Source: Aldehydirespirator sp965219165 (lineage in GTDB: Bacteria > Actinomycetota > Acidimicrobiia > Acidimicrobiales > Aldehydirespiratoraceae). Taken from it: a DNA stretch of 64,000 nt. The notes under the pieces were generated by a model that ran no database searches, was not told where the DNA came from, and saw nothing but the letters and a program-made list of their open reading frames with translations. Made by a program: the position numbers and the translations under genes. The stretch is from the NCBI GenBank assembly GCA_965219165.1, contig CBDCMW010000002.1, positions 3,286,001 to 3,350,000 on the forward strand. The letters are read 5' to 3'. Positions 36,894-45,508 of the stretch are shown one piece after another (the stretch's first letter is position 1; the number at the start of each line of letters is the position of its first letter).

Positions 36894-37370
36894 TCATGAG
36901 TCGAACATCGTTCGGGTCACCCAGTCGGCCACCAGGGCAGGCTTGGACCCGTCCTCGATCTCGACGGTGATGGTGGTGGTGGACTGCACGGCCGCCGGCT
37001 TGAGCTCCACCGACTTTGTGACGGCGTGGGCCCGCACCCGTTTGCCCCGGTTGACGGGGCTGATGAAGCGCACCCGGTCGAAGCCGTAGTTGATACCCAT
37101 GACCGCGCCCTCGAGCCGGGGCGTGTCCGACCGCACCGACTTCATCAGGTGGGTCAGCATCGACATGGTGAGGAATCCGTGGGCGATCGTGCCGCCGAAG
37201 GGCGTCTCGGCCCTGGCCCGCTCCTCGTCGATGTGGATGAACTGGTGGTCGCAGGTGCAGTCGGCGAAGGCGTGGATCTGCTCCTGGCTGATCTCGAACC
37301 AGTCACCGTGCCCTTGCTCGGTGCCCTCACGGGCCTTCAAGACTGCATACGCGGCCTCGGCACTGCTCAT
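36894..37370 (-). CDS. MaoC-like enoyl-CoA hydratase
   Basis: Single hot-dog-fold hydratase of 158 residues. The active-site segment reads FADCTCDHQFIHIDEERA, with the catalytic Asp-x4-His pattern, followed by GGTIAHGFLTMSMLTHL. It would add water to a 2-enoyl-CoA, giving the R-3-hydroxy form in characterised relatives such as mycobacterial HtdZ. ATG 37370 precedes SSAEAAYAVLKAREG. The SDR two genes on could oxidise its product. Confidence 0.87.
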   Translation of the reverse strand: MSSAEAAYAVLKAREGTEQGHGDWFEISQEQIHAFADCTCDHQFIHIDEERARAETPFGGTIAHGFLTMSMLTHLMKSVRSDTPRLEGAVMGINYGFDRVRFISPVNRGKRVRAHAVTKSVELKPAAVQSTTTITVEIEDGSKPALVADWVTRTMFDS

Positions 37371-37414
37371 TCTGTTCCCTCTCGTGGCCGGGCGTGGACG
37401 GCGCCAACCTACCG

Positions 37415-38284
37415 CTATCCCCTACGCAGGGCCTGCTCGAGCAGCGCACCGGCGGGATGGGGGGCCGCGCCTTGACGACGGGCGGCGACGAGCCGGCGGC
37501 GGACCAGCACTCCGCAGCCAGCCAGGGGGCGGTCGCCCCACTCGGCCTGCACCACGGGCAGGACCGACCAGCCCAGGCCGAGCCTCACCATCTCGCACAG
37601 CACCTCGGGCTGGTGGGACTCGGCCACCACCTCCAGCGGCGCGCCTCGCCGGCGCAGGGCCGCCTCGGCCGTGGCGCGGGTATGGGCACTCCGGGGGAAC
37701 ATCACCCAGGGCCCCCAGCCTGCGCTGGGGCCGGGGCGGCGGCGACCGTCCGGGGCGTAGACCGCGAGATCCTCGGTCAGCAGCACCTCGGTGCTAACCC
37801 CCTTGAGGGGCTCGGGGGGCTCCACACAGACCGCAAGGTCGAGAGATCCGTTCACCAGCTCTCGCAACAGGTCGCCCGAGGGCGCCACCCGAAGATGGAT
37901 CCGCAGTCCGGGGTGCTCGGCCCGGAAACGTCGCAACGCCTCGCCGTGATGCTGAACCGCGGCGGCGTCGATCATGCCGAGCCTCAACCGCCCGTGGTCC
38001 CCGGAGCGCGTGCGCTGAGCCCAGTCCGTCAAGTCAGCGGTGAGCGCCACCACCTGGCGGGCGTGGTCGAGGACCGGTCTGGTGTCGGGTCGCAGCACCC
38101 TGCGCCGGCCCGCCCGGTCGAACAGGGGCACGCCGATGCGGCGTTCGAGCTCCGCCAGGCCCTGCGAGAGAGCCGACGGGCTCACACCGACCCGCTCGGC
38201 GGCCAGCGCGAACGTGTCCGAGTCGGCCACGGCCACCAGGTATTCGAGTTGGCGGATCGACAGGTCGGGCAGCGTGACAGCCAT
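37415..38284 (-). CDS. LysR-family transcriptional regulator
   Basis: DNA-binding regulator of 289 residues. The N-terminal winged helix reads IRQLEYLVAVADSDTFALAA, then VSPSALSQGLAELERRIG and LFDRAGRRRVL; the periplasmic-binding-like effector domain follows. ATG 38284 has no ribosome site, but a perfect TATAAT sits 6 nt upstream, so the transcript is probably leaderless. It is divergent from the inositol-phosphate synthase gene with 68 bp between, the usual arrangement for a LysR regulator and its target. The effector is unknown. Confidence 0.9.
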   Translation of the reverse strand: MAVTLPDLSIRQLEYLVAVADSDTFALAAERVGVSPSALSQGLAELERRIGVPLFDRAGRRRVLRPDTRPVLDHARQVVALTADLTDWAQRTRSGDHGRLRLGMIDAAAVQHHGEALRRFRAEHPGLRIHLRVAPSGDLLRELVNGSLDLAVCVEPPEPLKGVSTEVLLTEDLAVYAPDGRRRPGPSAGWGPWVMFPRSAHTRATAEAALRRRGAPLEVVAESHQPEVLCEMVRLGLGWSVLPVVQAEWGDRPLAGCGVLVRRRLVAARRQGAAPHPAGALLEQALRRG

Positions 38285-38290
38285 CCCCAC

Positions 38291-38296
38291 ATTATA
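38291..38296 (-). promoter_or_regulatory. -10 TATAAT of the LysR gene (leaderless)
   Basis: A consensus TATAAT lies 6 nt before the ATG on the minus strand, leaving no room for a ribosome site. It stands out in this GC-rich context. Confidence 0.65.
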
Positions 38297-38339
38297 GTTA
38301 AGCAATACTTCACTTTGAGGATTTAGAACCAGAGTTGTT

Positions 38340-38345
38340 TAATCT
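38340..38345 (+). promoter_or_regulatory. -10 hexamer of the inositol-phosphate synthase gene (leaderless)
   Basis: TAATCT ends 7 nt before ATG 38353, with TTGAGG 19 nt further upstream as a possible -35. The AT-rich spacer 38290-38345 would also hold the LysR binding site. Confidence 0.5.
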
Positions 38346-38352
38346 AGCGGCC

Positions 38353-39708
38353 ATGACCCTCGATGTTTCCTCCCGAGACAGCTCCCCGATCGAGCTTTCG
38401 AAGCCGGCCGCAGCCCGGCAGATCGCGCCGGCCGCAGGCACGCTGGGCGTGCTCACTCCGGGCATGGGCGCGGTGGCTTCGACCTTCGTTGCCGGAGTGA
38501 TCGCCGCCCGCCGGGGCCTGAACGCGCCCATCGGTTCGATCAGCCAGATGGCTCACATACGTCTCGGCACCAAGACCGAGAATCGCAATCCCCGCATTCA
38601 CGAGTTCGTGCCGCTGGCCGAGCTGGACGACCTGGTCTTCGGGGGCTGGGACCCCCTGTCGGCCAACGTGCTGGAGGCAGCTCGCACGTGCGGCGTGCTG
38701 GAGGAGCGCGAGCTGGGAACCATCTCGGCGGAGCTCGAGGGCGTGGTGGCCATGGACGCGGTGTTCGACCGGCGTTGGGTAAGCCGCCTCGACGGGGTGC
38801 GAGTGAAGCCGGCTGCGTCCAAATGGGAACAGGCCCAGATGCTGATGGAAGACACCGAGAGCTTCCGCAGCGCGCACGGCTGCGACCGGCTGGTGATGGT
38901 GTGGTGCGGCTCGACCGAGGCGTTCTCGGAGCCGACCGCGGTGCACGAGTCGGTGGAGTCCTTCGAGGCCGGGCTGCGAGCCGACGACGACGCCATCGCC
39001 CCCAGCCAGATCTACGCCTACGCGGCGTTGCAGAGCGACGTGCCCTTCGCCAACGGCGCCCCCAACCTCACCGTGGACCTGCCATGCATGGAGGAGCTGT
39101 CCCGCGTCCGGGGCGTCCCCATCGCGGGCAAGGACTTCAAGACCGGCCAGACCCTGATGAAGACGCTGATCGCGCCCGGCCTCAAGGCCCGGATGCTGGG
39201 ACTCCGGGGCTGGTACTCGACCAACATCCTTGGCAACCGCGACGGAGAGGTGCTCGACGCCCCCGAGAACTTCAAGAGCAAGGAGGTTTCCAAGCTGGGT
39301 GTGCTCGACACGATCCTTCAGCCCGAGCTCTACCCCGACCTCTATAACGAGATCCACCATGTGGTGCGCATCAACTACTACCCGCCCCGGGGCGACAACA
39401 AGGAGGGCTGGGACAACATCGACATCTTCGGATGGCTCGGCTATCCGATGCAGATCAAGGTCGACTTCCTGTGCCGGGACTCGATCCTGGCCGCGCCCAT
39501 CGTGCTGGATCTGGCCCTGTTCATGGACCTGGCCGCCCGAGCCGGCGAGTCGGGCGTGCAGGAGTGGCTCAGCTTCTACTTCAAGGCGCCCCAGCCCTCA
39601 CGGCAGGCCGACGTGGAGCACGATCTGTTCATCCAGCAGACCAAGCTCAAGAACACCCTGCGGGAGTGGATGGGCGAGGAACCCGTCACCCACAGCGAAG
39701 CCGGCTGA
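38353..39708 (+). CDS. ino1: myo-Inositol-1-phosphate synthase
   Basis: Converts glucose 6-phosphate to inositol 1(3)-phosphate with an internal NAD redox cycle, 451 residues. The Rossmann motif is GVLTPGMGAVASTFVAG. Family regions are recognisable: MVWCGSTEAF, GVPIAGKDFKTGQTLMKT with the catalytic Lys, YSTNILGNRDGEVL and GYPMQIKVDFLCRDSILAAP. ATG 38353 follows a TAATCT hexamer and no ribosome site, so it is probably leaderless. It is divergent from a LysR gene. Actinobacteria use inositol for phosphatidylinositol and mycothiol, but no other inositol gene is seen here. Confidence 0.9.
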   Translation: MTLDVSSRDSSPIELSKPAAARQIAPAAGTLGVLTPGMGAVASTFVAGVIAARRGLNAPIGSISQMAHIRLGTKTENRNPRIHEFVPLAELDDLVFGGWDPLSANVLEAARTCGVLEERELGTISAELEGVVAMDAVFDRRWVSRLDGVRVKPAASKWEQAQMLMEDTESFRSAHGCDRLVMVWCGSTEAFSEPTAVHESVESFEAGLRADDDAIAPSQIYAYAALQSDVPFANGAPNLTVDLPCMEELSRVRGVPIAGKDFKTGQTLMKTLIAPGLKARMLGLRGWYSTNILGNRDGEVLDAPENFKSKEVSKLGVLDTILQPELYPDLYNEIHHVVRINYYPPRGDNKEGWDNIDIFGWLGYPMQIKVDFLCRDSILAAPIVLDLALFMDLAARAGESGVQEWLSFYFKAPQPSRQADVEHDLFIQQTKLKNTLREWMGEEPVTHSEAG

Positions 39709-39804
39709 CCTCACCGCCGGGTGCCAAGTCGGAGGGCGACCCGCTGCGGGCCCCGGGCCTCCGGGTTCATTGCCCGCCCGCAGTGCCCGGGGGGCCGCGA
39801 CCCG

Positions 39805-40086
39805 TCAGGGAAGGTCGCCGGCCAGCTTCTCGAACTGGCGACCGTGATCTGCCTGGGTGGCTTCGATCCTGGCCAGCACCAGGGTGATCTCACCGAACTG
39901 TGCGAGCGTGGACTCCTTGAGCCCGGTGATGCGTTCATCGAGCCCGGTGATGCGTTCATCGAGCCCGGTGATGCGTTCATCGAGACCTCGAATGTCGGCA
40001 CGAATGCCCGTCAGGATGAAGCCGAGCCCGCCAACGGCTGCGGCTCCGAGAAGACCGATGATGGCGGCGACGATCGAAGTATCCAT
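39805..40086 (-). CDS. Small membrane-anchored coiled-coil protein with heptad repeats
   Basis: Protein of 93 residues preceded by a perfect AGGAGGT. An N-terminal helix (VAAIIGLLGAAAVGGLGFIL) is followed by a coiled coil with three identical heptads DERITGL and further heptad-like sequence (TLAQFGEITLVLARIEATQ). The layout recalls small anchored coiled-coil proteins such as haemolysin-XhlA-type or DUF1640-like proteins, but I cannot assign a family. It lies alone between convergent ino1 and the CoA-transferase gene on its own strand. Confidence 0.7.
   Translation of the reverse strand: MDTSIVAAIIGLLGAAAVGGLGFILTGIRADIRGLDERITGLDERITGLDERITGLKESTLAQFGEITLVLARIEATQADHGRQFEKLAGDLP
39919..39981 (-). 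repeat. 21-bp in-frame tandem repeat, three exact copies
   Basis: GAGCCCGGTGATGCGTTCATC on the plus strand is repeated exactly at 39919-39939, 39940-39960 and 39961-39981. One unit equals one coiled-coil heptad, so changes in copy number lengthen or shorten the coil without breaking its register. Confidence 0.95.
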
Positions 40087-40206
40087 GGGAGTACCTCCTT
40101 GAACTCTAGCACAACCCGCAGAGCGGAGAAACAGGGAGAATGACCCTAACCATGAGATGATCGGATATGCAACTCCATTTGGAATATTTCTGTGATATGT
40201 TGCTGT

Positions 40207-42648
40207 TCAACGAGGACCGTCAGTCTCAAGGATCCCGCGGGCGATGAGGTCGTCGATGGCGGCCCCGTCGAGGCCCAGCTCGGCGACGATCTCACGGGTG
40301 TGCTGGCCCAAGCCGGGGGCGGGCCGGATGTCGGCATCGGCCATGCCGGTGGCCGCGAAGGCCGGTCCTTCGAAAGTCATCACGCCGATCGGCGGCTGGT
40401 CCAGCTCCACCAAGTAGCCCCTGTCGGCCAGATGCGGATCCTGGAGCTGCTCCCCGGAGGTGAGCATGGGGCCGGCGGGCACGCCCGCAGCCAGACAGGT
40501 TTCGGTGACGGAGTGCTTGGACAGGGTCCGGGTCCACGCCGAGACGACCTCCTCCACCTCGTCCTCGCGCTGGCGGCGGGCCTCCAGCGTGGCCAGCGCC
40601 GGGTCGTCGATGCCGACGAGGGCGGCCAGCGCGGCCCATTCGGCGTCGGTGCGGCAGCAGATCGCCACCCATTGGTCCTCGCCCTCGCATGAGAAGAATC
40701 CCCAGGGCGCGCCCCGGTCGCGGCGGTTGCCCTGCGGCTTGACCGAGCCCGCCTGCAGCGACTCGCGGGCCAGCAGGTCGCCCATCACCCCCACCACCTG
40801 CTCGACCTGGCACACCTCGGCGTGGCATCCGCCCGCCATCACACCCCGTCGCCGGCCCAGCACGCCGGCCACCGCGGCCAGCGCGCCCATGCGTCCCGCC
40901 CAGTGGTCGGGGAAGATCGACTGCGAACCCGACGGGCGCTCCGCGTCGGGATAGTCCCAGAGGTGGGTCATGCCCCCGGTGACCTGAGTGTTGGGGCCGT
41001 AGCCGCGCCAGGCCGACCACGGGCCGGACGAGCCCATCAGCTGGCTGGAGACCATCACCACGTCGGGGTTGGCTGCCGCAAAGTCCCGGTACCCCAACCC
41101 GAGATCGTCCATGACGCCGGTGGAGCCGTTCTCGATCACCACATCGAAGCGGGCCGAGCCTCCGACGCCCGCGGCTAGATCGAGCAGCAGCTGGCGGCCC
41201 TCGACAGTCTTGGCGTTGACGCCGAGGCCCCGCTTGGACCGCGACGACGAGGCGAACGACGGCGACATCTCCCCGCCCAGCACGACCCGGATGAAGTCGG
41301 GGTAGGTGCGACTCTCGACTTTCATCACATCCGCGCCGTACTCGGCCAGCATCCGGCCGATCTCCACGCCCACCCCGCCGTGGCCGAAGTCGGCGACCCG
41401 CACCCCGGCCAGCGGCAGGGCCGGCTCCGGGGCGGACTCCGGCGCCGGCGGCCAAGCGTGCAGCCTGTCCGCCTGGGGACCCGCCCCGGCGTCCAGGGCG
41501 GCCAGCACCCCGTCGGTGTGCTCGCCGACATGCGGCGGCCGGCCGGTGGGACCGACCCGCTCGCCGTCGATCTCCATCCAACCCGACGGCAGGCTCATCA
41601 CGCCACCGGTGGACAGCGGCACTCGGTCGAAGGTCTTGCGGGCCTCGAAGTGCTCATTGGTGATCACATCGCCGGGCTTGAGGATGGGAGTGGCGACGAT
41701 GCCGCGGCGCTGCGCCTCCTCGGCCACCTCCTCCATCGTCATGGCGGAGAACAGTTCCTCGTACAGCGGGTTGAGCACGGCGTCCGCGATCATGAACCGT
41801 CCCAGGAACCCGTCGTACTCGGGATCCTGCAGGTAGTCGGGCTCACCCAGCCAGGCCCTGATGGCGTGCCACTGGCGGGGGCTGAGCACCACCAGGCGCA
41901 CGAAGCCGTCAGCCGCGGCCAGGATCGTGTACACCGGCCCGGGCCCGGCCCTGATCTCTACCGGCTCTATGCCCGCGACCATGCTCTTGGACGAGTTGGA
42001 CAGCGACCAGTCGGTGATCTGGGCCGCCGCTTCGTTGGCCGAGACGTCGATGATCTGGCCGGCGCCGTGATCGAGGCGCTGGATCAGGGCGCAGATGACC
42101 GCGAAGGCAGCCACCAGGCCGGCGACATCGCCCGAGATGTTGCCCGGAGGCATCAGCGGCTCGCGCTCGGGCAGGCCCGCCTTCCAGCACATGCCCGAGG
42201 TGGCGTCGATGACCGAGCCGGGCACGTCGCGCCCTGCGTAGGGGCCGGTGCGCCCGTAGGCGGTGACCGACGCAACCACCAGGTGGGGGTGACGGGCCGC
42301 GAGCGCCCCGGCCTCGAGTTCGGCCCGGCCCGCGGCGGCATGCGCTCCGGGCTCGGTCGAGTCGATCAGCACATCGGCCGAGGCGAGCAGCGCTTCGGAT
42401 CGCTCCTTGCCTTCAGCGTCATCCAGATCGAGCCCCACGCTGCGCTTGCCGCAACTGCGCATGGTGAAGAACAGCGAGTGCTCTGGCGTCAGGGGGTCCA
42501 GGGGCGGCAGCCTGCGGCTGGGTGACCCCTCCGGCGGCTCGACCATGATGACCTCGGCGCCGAGGTCGCTGAGCAACCGGCCGCAGAGTTCGCCCCGGTC
42601 GACGGTGAGGTCGATCACTCGGATACCGGCGAGCGGTCGAACAGGCAT
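40207..42648 (-). CDS. Tandem CaiB/BaiF-type class III CoA-transferase
   Basis: Protein of 813 residues made of two consecutive CoA-transferase III domains. Domain 1 starts PLAGIRVIDLTVDRGELCGR, with LLSDLGAEVIMVEPPEGSPS. Domain 2 starts at about residue 400, PLAGVRVADFGHGGVGVEIG, with LAEYGADVMKVES. Class III enzymes move CoA between carboxylic acids and usually work as interlaced dimers of one-domain subunits, so this chain could form the dimer by itself. I start at ATG 42648, where family homology begins; an in-frame ATG at 42702 is possible. It lies downstream of the thiolase gene on the same strand. Confidence 0.85.
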   Translation of the reverse strand: MPVRPLAGIRVIDLTVDRGELCGRLLSDLGAEVIMVEPPEGSPSRRLPPLDPLTPEHSLFFTMRSCGKRSVGLDLDDAEGKERSEALLASADVLIDSTEPGAHAAAGRAELEAGALAARHPHLVVASVTAYGRTGPYAGRDVPGSVIDATSGMCWKAGLPEREPLMPPGNISGDVAGLVAAFAVICALIQRLDHGAGQIIDVSANEAAAQITDWSLSNSSKSMVAGIEPVEIRAGPGPVYTILAAADGFVRLVVLSPRQWHAIRAWLGEPDYLQDPEYDGFLGRFMIADAVLNPLYEELFSAMTMEEVAEEAQRRGIVATPILKPGDVITNEHFEARKTFDRVPLSTGGVMSLPSGWMEIDGERVGPTGRPPHVGEHTDGVLAALDAGAGPQADRLHAWPPAPESAPEPALPLAGVRVADFGHGGVGVEIGRMLAEYGADVMKVESRTYPDFIRVVLGGEMSPSFASSSRSKRGLGVNAKTVEGRQLLLDLAAGVGGSARFDVVIENGSTGVMDDLGLGYRDFAAANPDVVMVSSQLMGSSGPWSAWRGYGPNTQVTGGMTHLWDYPDAERPSGSQSIFPDHWAGRMGALAAVAGVLGRRRGVMAGGCHAEVCQVEQVVGVMGDLLARESLQAGSVKPQGNRRDRGAPWGFFSCEGEDQWVAICCRTDAEWAALAALVGIDDPALATLEARRQREDEVEEVVSAWTRTLSKHSVTETCLAAGVPAGPMLTSGEQLQDPHLADRGYLVELDQPPIGVMTFEGPAFAATGMADADIRPAPGLGQHTREIVAELGLDGAAIDDLIARGILETDGPR

Positions 42649-42715
42649 GTTCGCGTCCCCTACTGATCGAATTTCCGGCGATGGAGGGGAATAATCCCCC
42701 ATAACTCCCGGAATT

Positions 42716-43918
42716 TCACGATGGCGGGCCGGGTTCGGTGCCGAAGACTCCGACGAAGCTCACGATCTCGCCGGGATAGCCGCCGAGGTTGTGGGTGAGG
42801 CCCAGCGTCCGCCCGGTCTCAGGGATCCGACGCTCGGCCGGGGCTTCGCCCCGCAACTGCAGCCACACCTCGTACAGCATCCTCAGTCCGCTGGCACCCA
42901 CGGGATGACCGAACGACTTGAGCCCGCCGTCGGTGTTGACGGGCAGCTCGCCGTCTAGGTCGAAGACCCCGTCGAGCACGTCGCGCCAGGCGGCGCCCCG
43001 AGGCGAGAACCTCAGATCCTCCATCAGCACCAGCTCGGTGGGAGTGAAGCAGTCGTGCACCTCGGCCAGCGCGAGCTGAGAGCGGGGGTCGGTCACGCCG
43101 GCTTGGGCGTAGGCGTCCTCTGCGGCCTGCGCGCACTCCGGCAGAGTGGTGTAGTCGTAGTCGGGGTCGAGCGAGCCGGCCCCGGTGCCGGTGACCACCG
43201 ACAGCCCCTTCACATAGAGCGGATCGGTGCACCAGCGGTGGGCGTCGGTGGCTCGGCACACGATGGCGGCCGCGGCCCCGTCGGCCACCCCGGCGCAGTC
43301 GAACACCGAGAGCATCCCGGCCACCGCCGGCATCTCGCAGATCCGCTCGGCCGATATCTCCCGGCGGAACTGGGCCAGGGGGTTGCGGGCCCCGTTGTGG
43401 TGGTTCTTGGAGGCGATGCGGGCCGCGGCGAAGCGCAGCTCCTCGGGGTCCACGCCGTAGCGGGCCGCGTAGGCCGGCAGGATCAGGCTGAACATGGCCG
43501 CCGCGGTGAGGGTGCGCTGGGTGCCGTCGGTGGGTATCGGGAAGGCGTTGAGCCCCTGGTAGCCGCCGTCCTTGACCTTCTCGGCGCCGAGGGCCATAGC
43601 CGTGTCGTAGGCCCCGGAGGCCACCGCGTAGCAGGCCTGGCGCAGGGCCTCGGACCCGGTGGCGCAGTAGTTCTCGACCCTCGTGACGGGTTTGCCACCG
43701 ATCTTGAGGGGCCCGGCCATGGCCAGGCCCGACGCGGCCGACTGGGAGGTGCCGAACCAGAAGGCGTCGATGTCGTCCTGGGCGATGCCGGCGGAGCGGT
43801 AGGCGGCGTGGGCCGCGTCGATGATCAGGTCGTCGAGGGAGTCGTCCCAGTGCTCGGCGAAGGGCGTGCAGCCCATGCCGATGACGGCCACCCGGTCGGT
43901 GATGCCGTGCGAGCTCAA
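42716..43918 (-). CDS. SCP-x/lipid-transfer-type thiolase
   Basis: Thiolase-fold acyltransferase of 400 residues, probably cleaving a 3-keto- or branched acyl-CoA. The nucleophile Cys is in VENYCATGSEALRQACY and the catalytic His in SFGHPVGASG; a second His lies in HNLGGYPGE. I choose TTG 43918 because GGGAG lies 7 nt upstream and the protein then begins just before VAVIGMGCTPF, where homologues begin; the longer frame would overlap the neighbouring gene. The upstream fusion gene supplies an OB-fold partner, as such thiolases usually need a DUF35 protein. Confidence 0.87.
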   Translation of the reverse strand: MSSHGITDRVAVIGMGCTPFAEHWDDSLDDLIIDAAHAAYRSAGIAQDDIDAFWFGTSQSAASGLAMAGPLKIGGKPVTRVENYCATGSEALRQACYAVASGAYDTAMALGAEKVKDGGYQGLNAFPIPTDGTQRTLTAAAMFSLILPAYAARYGVDPEELRFAAARIASKNHHNGARNPLAQFRREISAERICEMPAVAGMLSVFDCAGVADGAAAAIVCRATDAHRWCTDPLYVKGLSVVTGTGAGSLDPDYDYTTLPECAQAAEDAYAQAGVTDPRSQLALAEVHDCFTPTELVLMEDLRFSPRGAAWRDVLDGVFDLDGELPVNTDGGLKSFGHPVGASGLRMLYEVWLQLRGEAPAERRIPETGRTLGLTHNLGGYPGEIVSFVGVFGTEPGPPS

Positions 43919-43958
43919 GGCGCCGCTCCCAGTCGTGTCGATCGGTTGCCGTCGGAGC

Positions 43959-45401
43959 TCACCGGCTGGCTCCCGATGGTGTCTCCGCAGACTCGCCGGA
44001 CCGCGCCGGGCGGGCCTTCCAGAAGTAGTTGTGGATGTCGTCGGCGGTGTAGAGCCTCCGGAATGTGGGGACGACGCGCATGCCTGCGTGCACGTCATCG
44101 GCGTCCACATCGGTGAGCTCCAGGGGCGCCCGGCCGCCGCCGTCGAAGTCGATCACGGCGAACACGGTCGGGGGGCTGGGCGAGTAGGCGAGCCGGTCCA
44201 CGGTGAAGCTGGCGACGGTGCCTGTGGAGTGGGCCATGGGTGCCGGGTCCATGTCGTCGGCCGCGCCGCCCCTCTCCGACACGCGGGCCGGAGGCAGGTG
44301 AACCATCTCGGTGGACCGGTCGCGTGATCCGGCGAATCCGTATTTCCAGTCACTGCGGCGTTGAGCAGCCGAAGATGACGGGCGGGCCGGGGAGGGCCGG
44401 TTCGGGGGCTCCACGGTCACCATCCTGCGCCAAGCCAGGAACCGGCCGTAGCTGAGCGGCCCGCCCGCAGCTACCTGGGCCGCAACGGGCGCAGCCGGAC
44501 GGTGGTCGGCCACTGCGTCGGTGACCTGCAGGACGATCACCTCAACGCCATCGGCCAGCGCTACCACCGCGATGGTCTCGCCGGGTCGGGCCTGCTCCAG
44601 GGCCGAGCACAGCAACAGCGCCGGATGGGCGGTGGCCGTGTTGCCGACCGTGGCGACGAGCGGATCGACGAGACTGCTGGGCTTGGCCCCGATGGCCTCG
44701 AGAGCGGAGGCGACGGCCCGGCTGTTGAGACCGGTGACGGCGAGGCGGTCGATATCGCCGGCATCGTCCAGACCGCTGCTAGCCAGCGCGGCCTCCCAGG
44801 CCTCGAGCGCGACCGGGCCGAGGACATGGGCGCCGAAGCGCTCCTCCCACGTGCGGGAGCGGGCCCCGTCCGGCGTGCGCCAGCGCTCGGTGATCTCCAG
44901 CGTGCGGGACGCGCCGCCGAGGTACTCGGCCAGCACCGGCCCGTCAGAGTCGTCGCCTGACAGCACCGCGGCGGCACCGTCGCCGGCGGATGCCTCGTCG
45001 GCGCCGGTCGGCAGGCCGTCTCGGGTGTCGGCGGCCACCACCAGGGTGGTACCGCTCCCGGCCAGCGCGGTGTGCAGCGCGCCGATGCCTGATCGGACCG
45101 CTCCTCCGAAGTCGAGCGCGGACACGGCCGGGTCGAGGCGCAGGGCGGCGTGGATGGCGGCCGCGTTGGTCTTCTCCAGGTAGGCCGGGACCGACGTGGC
45201 GAACCAGAGGGCCTCGGGCTCGACGGGAGTGGACCGCAGGGCCAGATCAGCGGCGGCCTGGCCCATGGTGGTCGTGTCCTCGTCGTAGGAGGCGACGGCG
45301 CGTGTGCCCTCACCGCCGCCCGAGTCGAAGAAGGCGGCGATCTCGGATCGGTCGAGCCTGTGGTACGGCACGTAACCCGCTGCCGAGATCACGCCGCGCA
45401 T
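43959..45401 (-). CDS. HMG-CoA-synthase-like protein fused to DUF35 OB-fold
   Basis: Protein of 480 residues. Residues about 1-310 have a thiolase-superfamily (HMG-CoA synthase/KAS III) fold: ISAAGYVPYHRL, YDEDTTTMGQAAADLAL with Glu41-Asp42, LDFGGAVRSGIGALHTAL and TVGNTATAHPALLL. No Cys lies between residues 80 and 130, where the nucleophile would be expected. The C-terminal part (YGRFLAWRR, then STGTVASFTVDRLAYSPSPP) is the DUF35/OB-fold acyl-CoA-binding module. It is followed by the thiolase gene, so it may be a non-catalytic partner or a lyase-type enzyme. Its exact reaction is open. Confidence 0.8.
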   Translation of the reverse strand: MRGVISAAGYVPYHRLDRSEIAAFFDSGGGEGTRAVASYDEDTTTMGQAAADLALRSTPVEPEALWFATSVPAYLEKTNAAAIHAALRLDPAVSALDFGGAVRSGIGALHTALAGSGTTLVVAADTRDGLPTGADEASAGDGAAAVLSGDDSDGPVLAEYLGGASRTLEITERWRTPDGARSRTWEERFGAHVLGPVALEAWEAALASSGLDDAGDIDRLAVTGLNSRAVASALEAIGAKPSSLVDPLVATVGNTATAHPALLLCSALEQARPGETIAVVALADGVEVIVLQVTDAVADHRPAAPVAAQVAAGGPLSYGRFLAWRRMVTVEPPNRPSPARPSSSAAQRRSDWKYGFAGSRDRSTEMVHLPPARVSERGGAADDMDPAPMAHSTGTVASFTVDRLAYSPSPPTVFAVIDFDGGGRAPLELTDVDADDVHAGMRVVPTFRRLYTADDIHNYFWKARPARSGESAETPSGASR

Positions 45402-45449
45402 CGCTGAAACCCTACCGGCGCCCGAGGCGGCCCTCCCCGAGCCCGCCTG

Positions 45450-45485
45450 TCAGGCCCCGCCGGACGAGACGATGGCATCAACCTT
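45450..45485 (-). pseudogene. Orphan 3' end of a Rid-family gene
   Basis: On the minus strand this encodes KVDAIVSSGGA and a stop, almost the same as the EVDAIVSSGGA end of the complete gene 24 bp upstream, with several synonymous changes. It is the relic of a duplicated or second Rid gene. AGGAGG lies just before it. Confidence 0.7.
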
Positions 45486-45508
45486 GGCTGCCTCCTGAGG
45501 TCCAGCCG

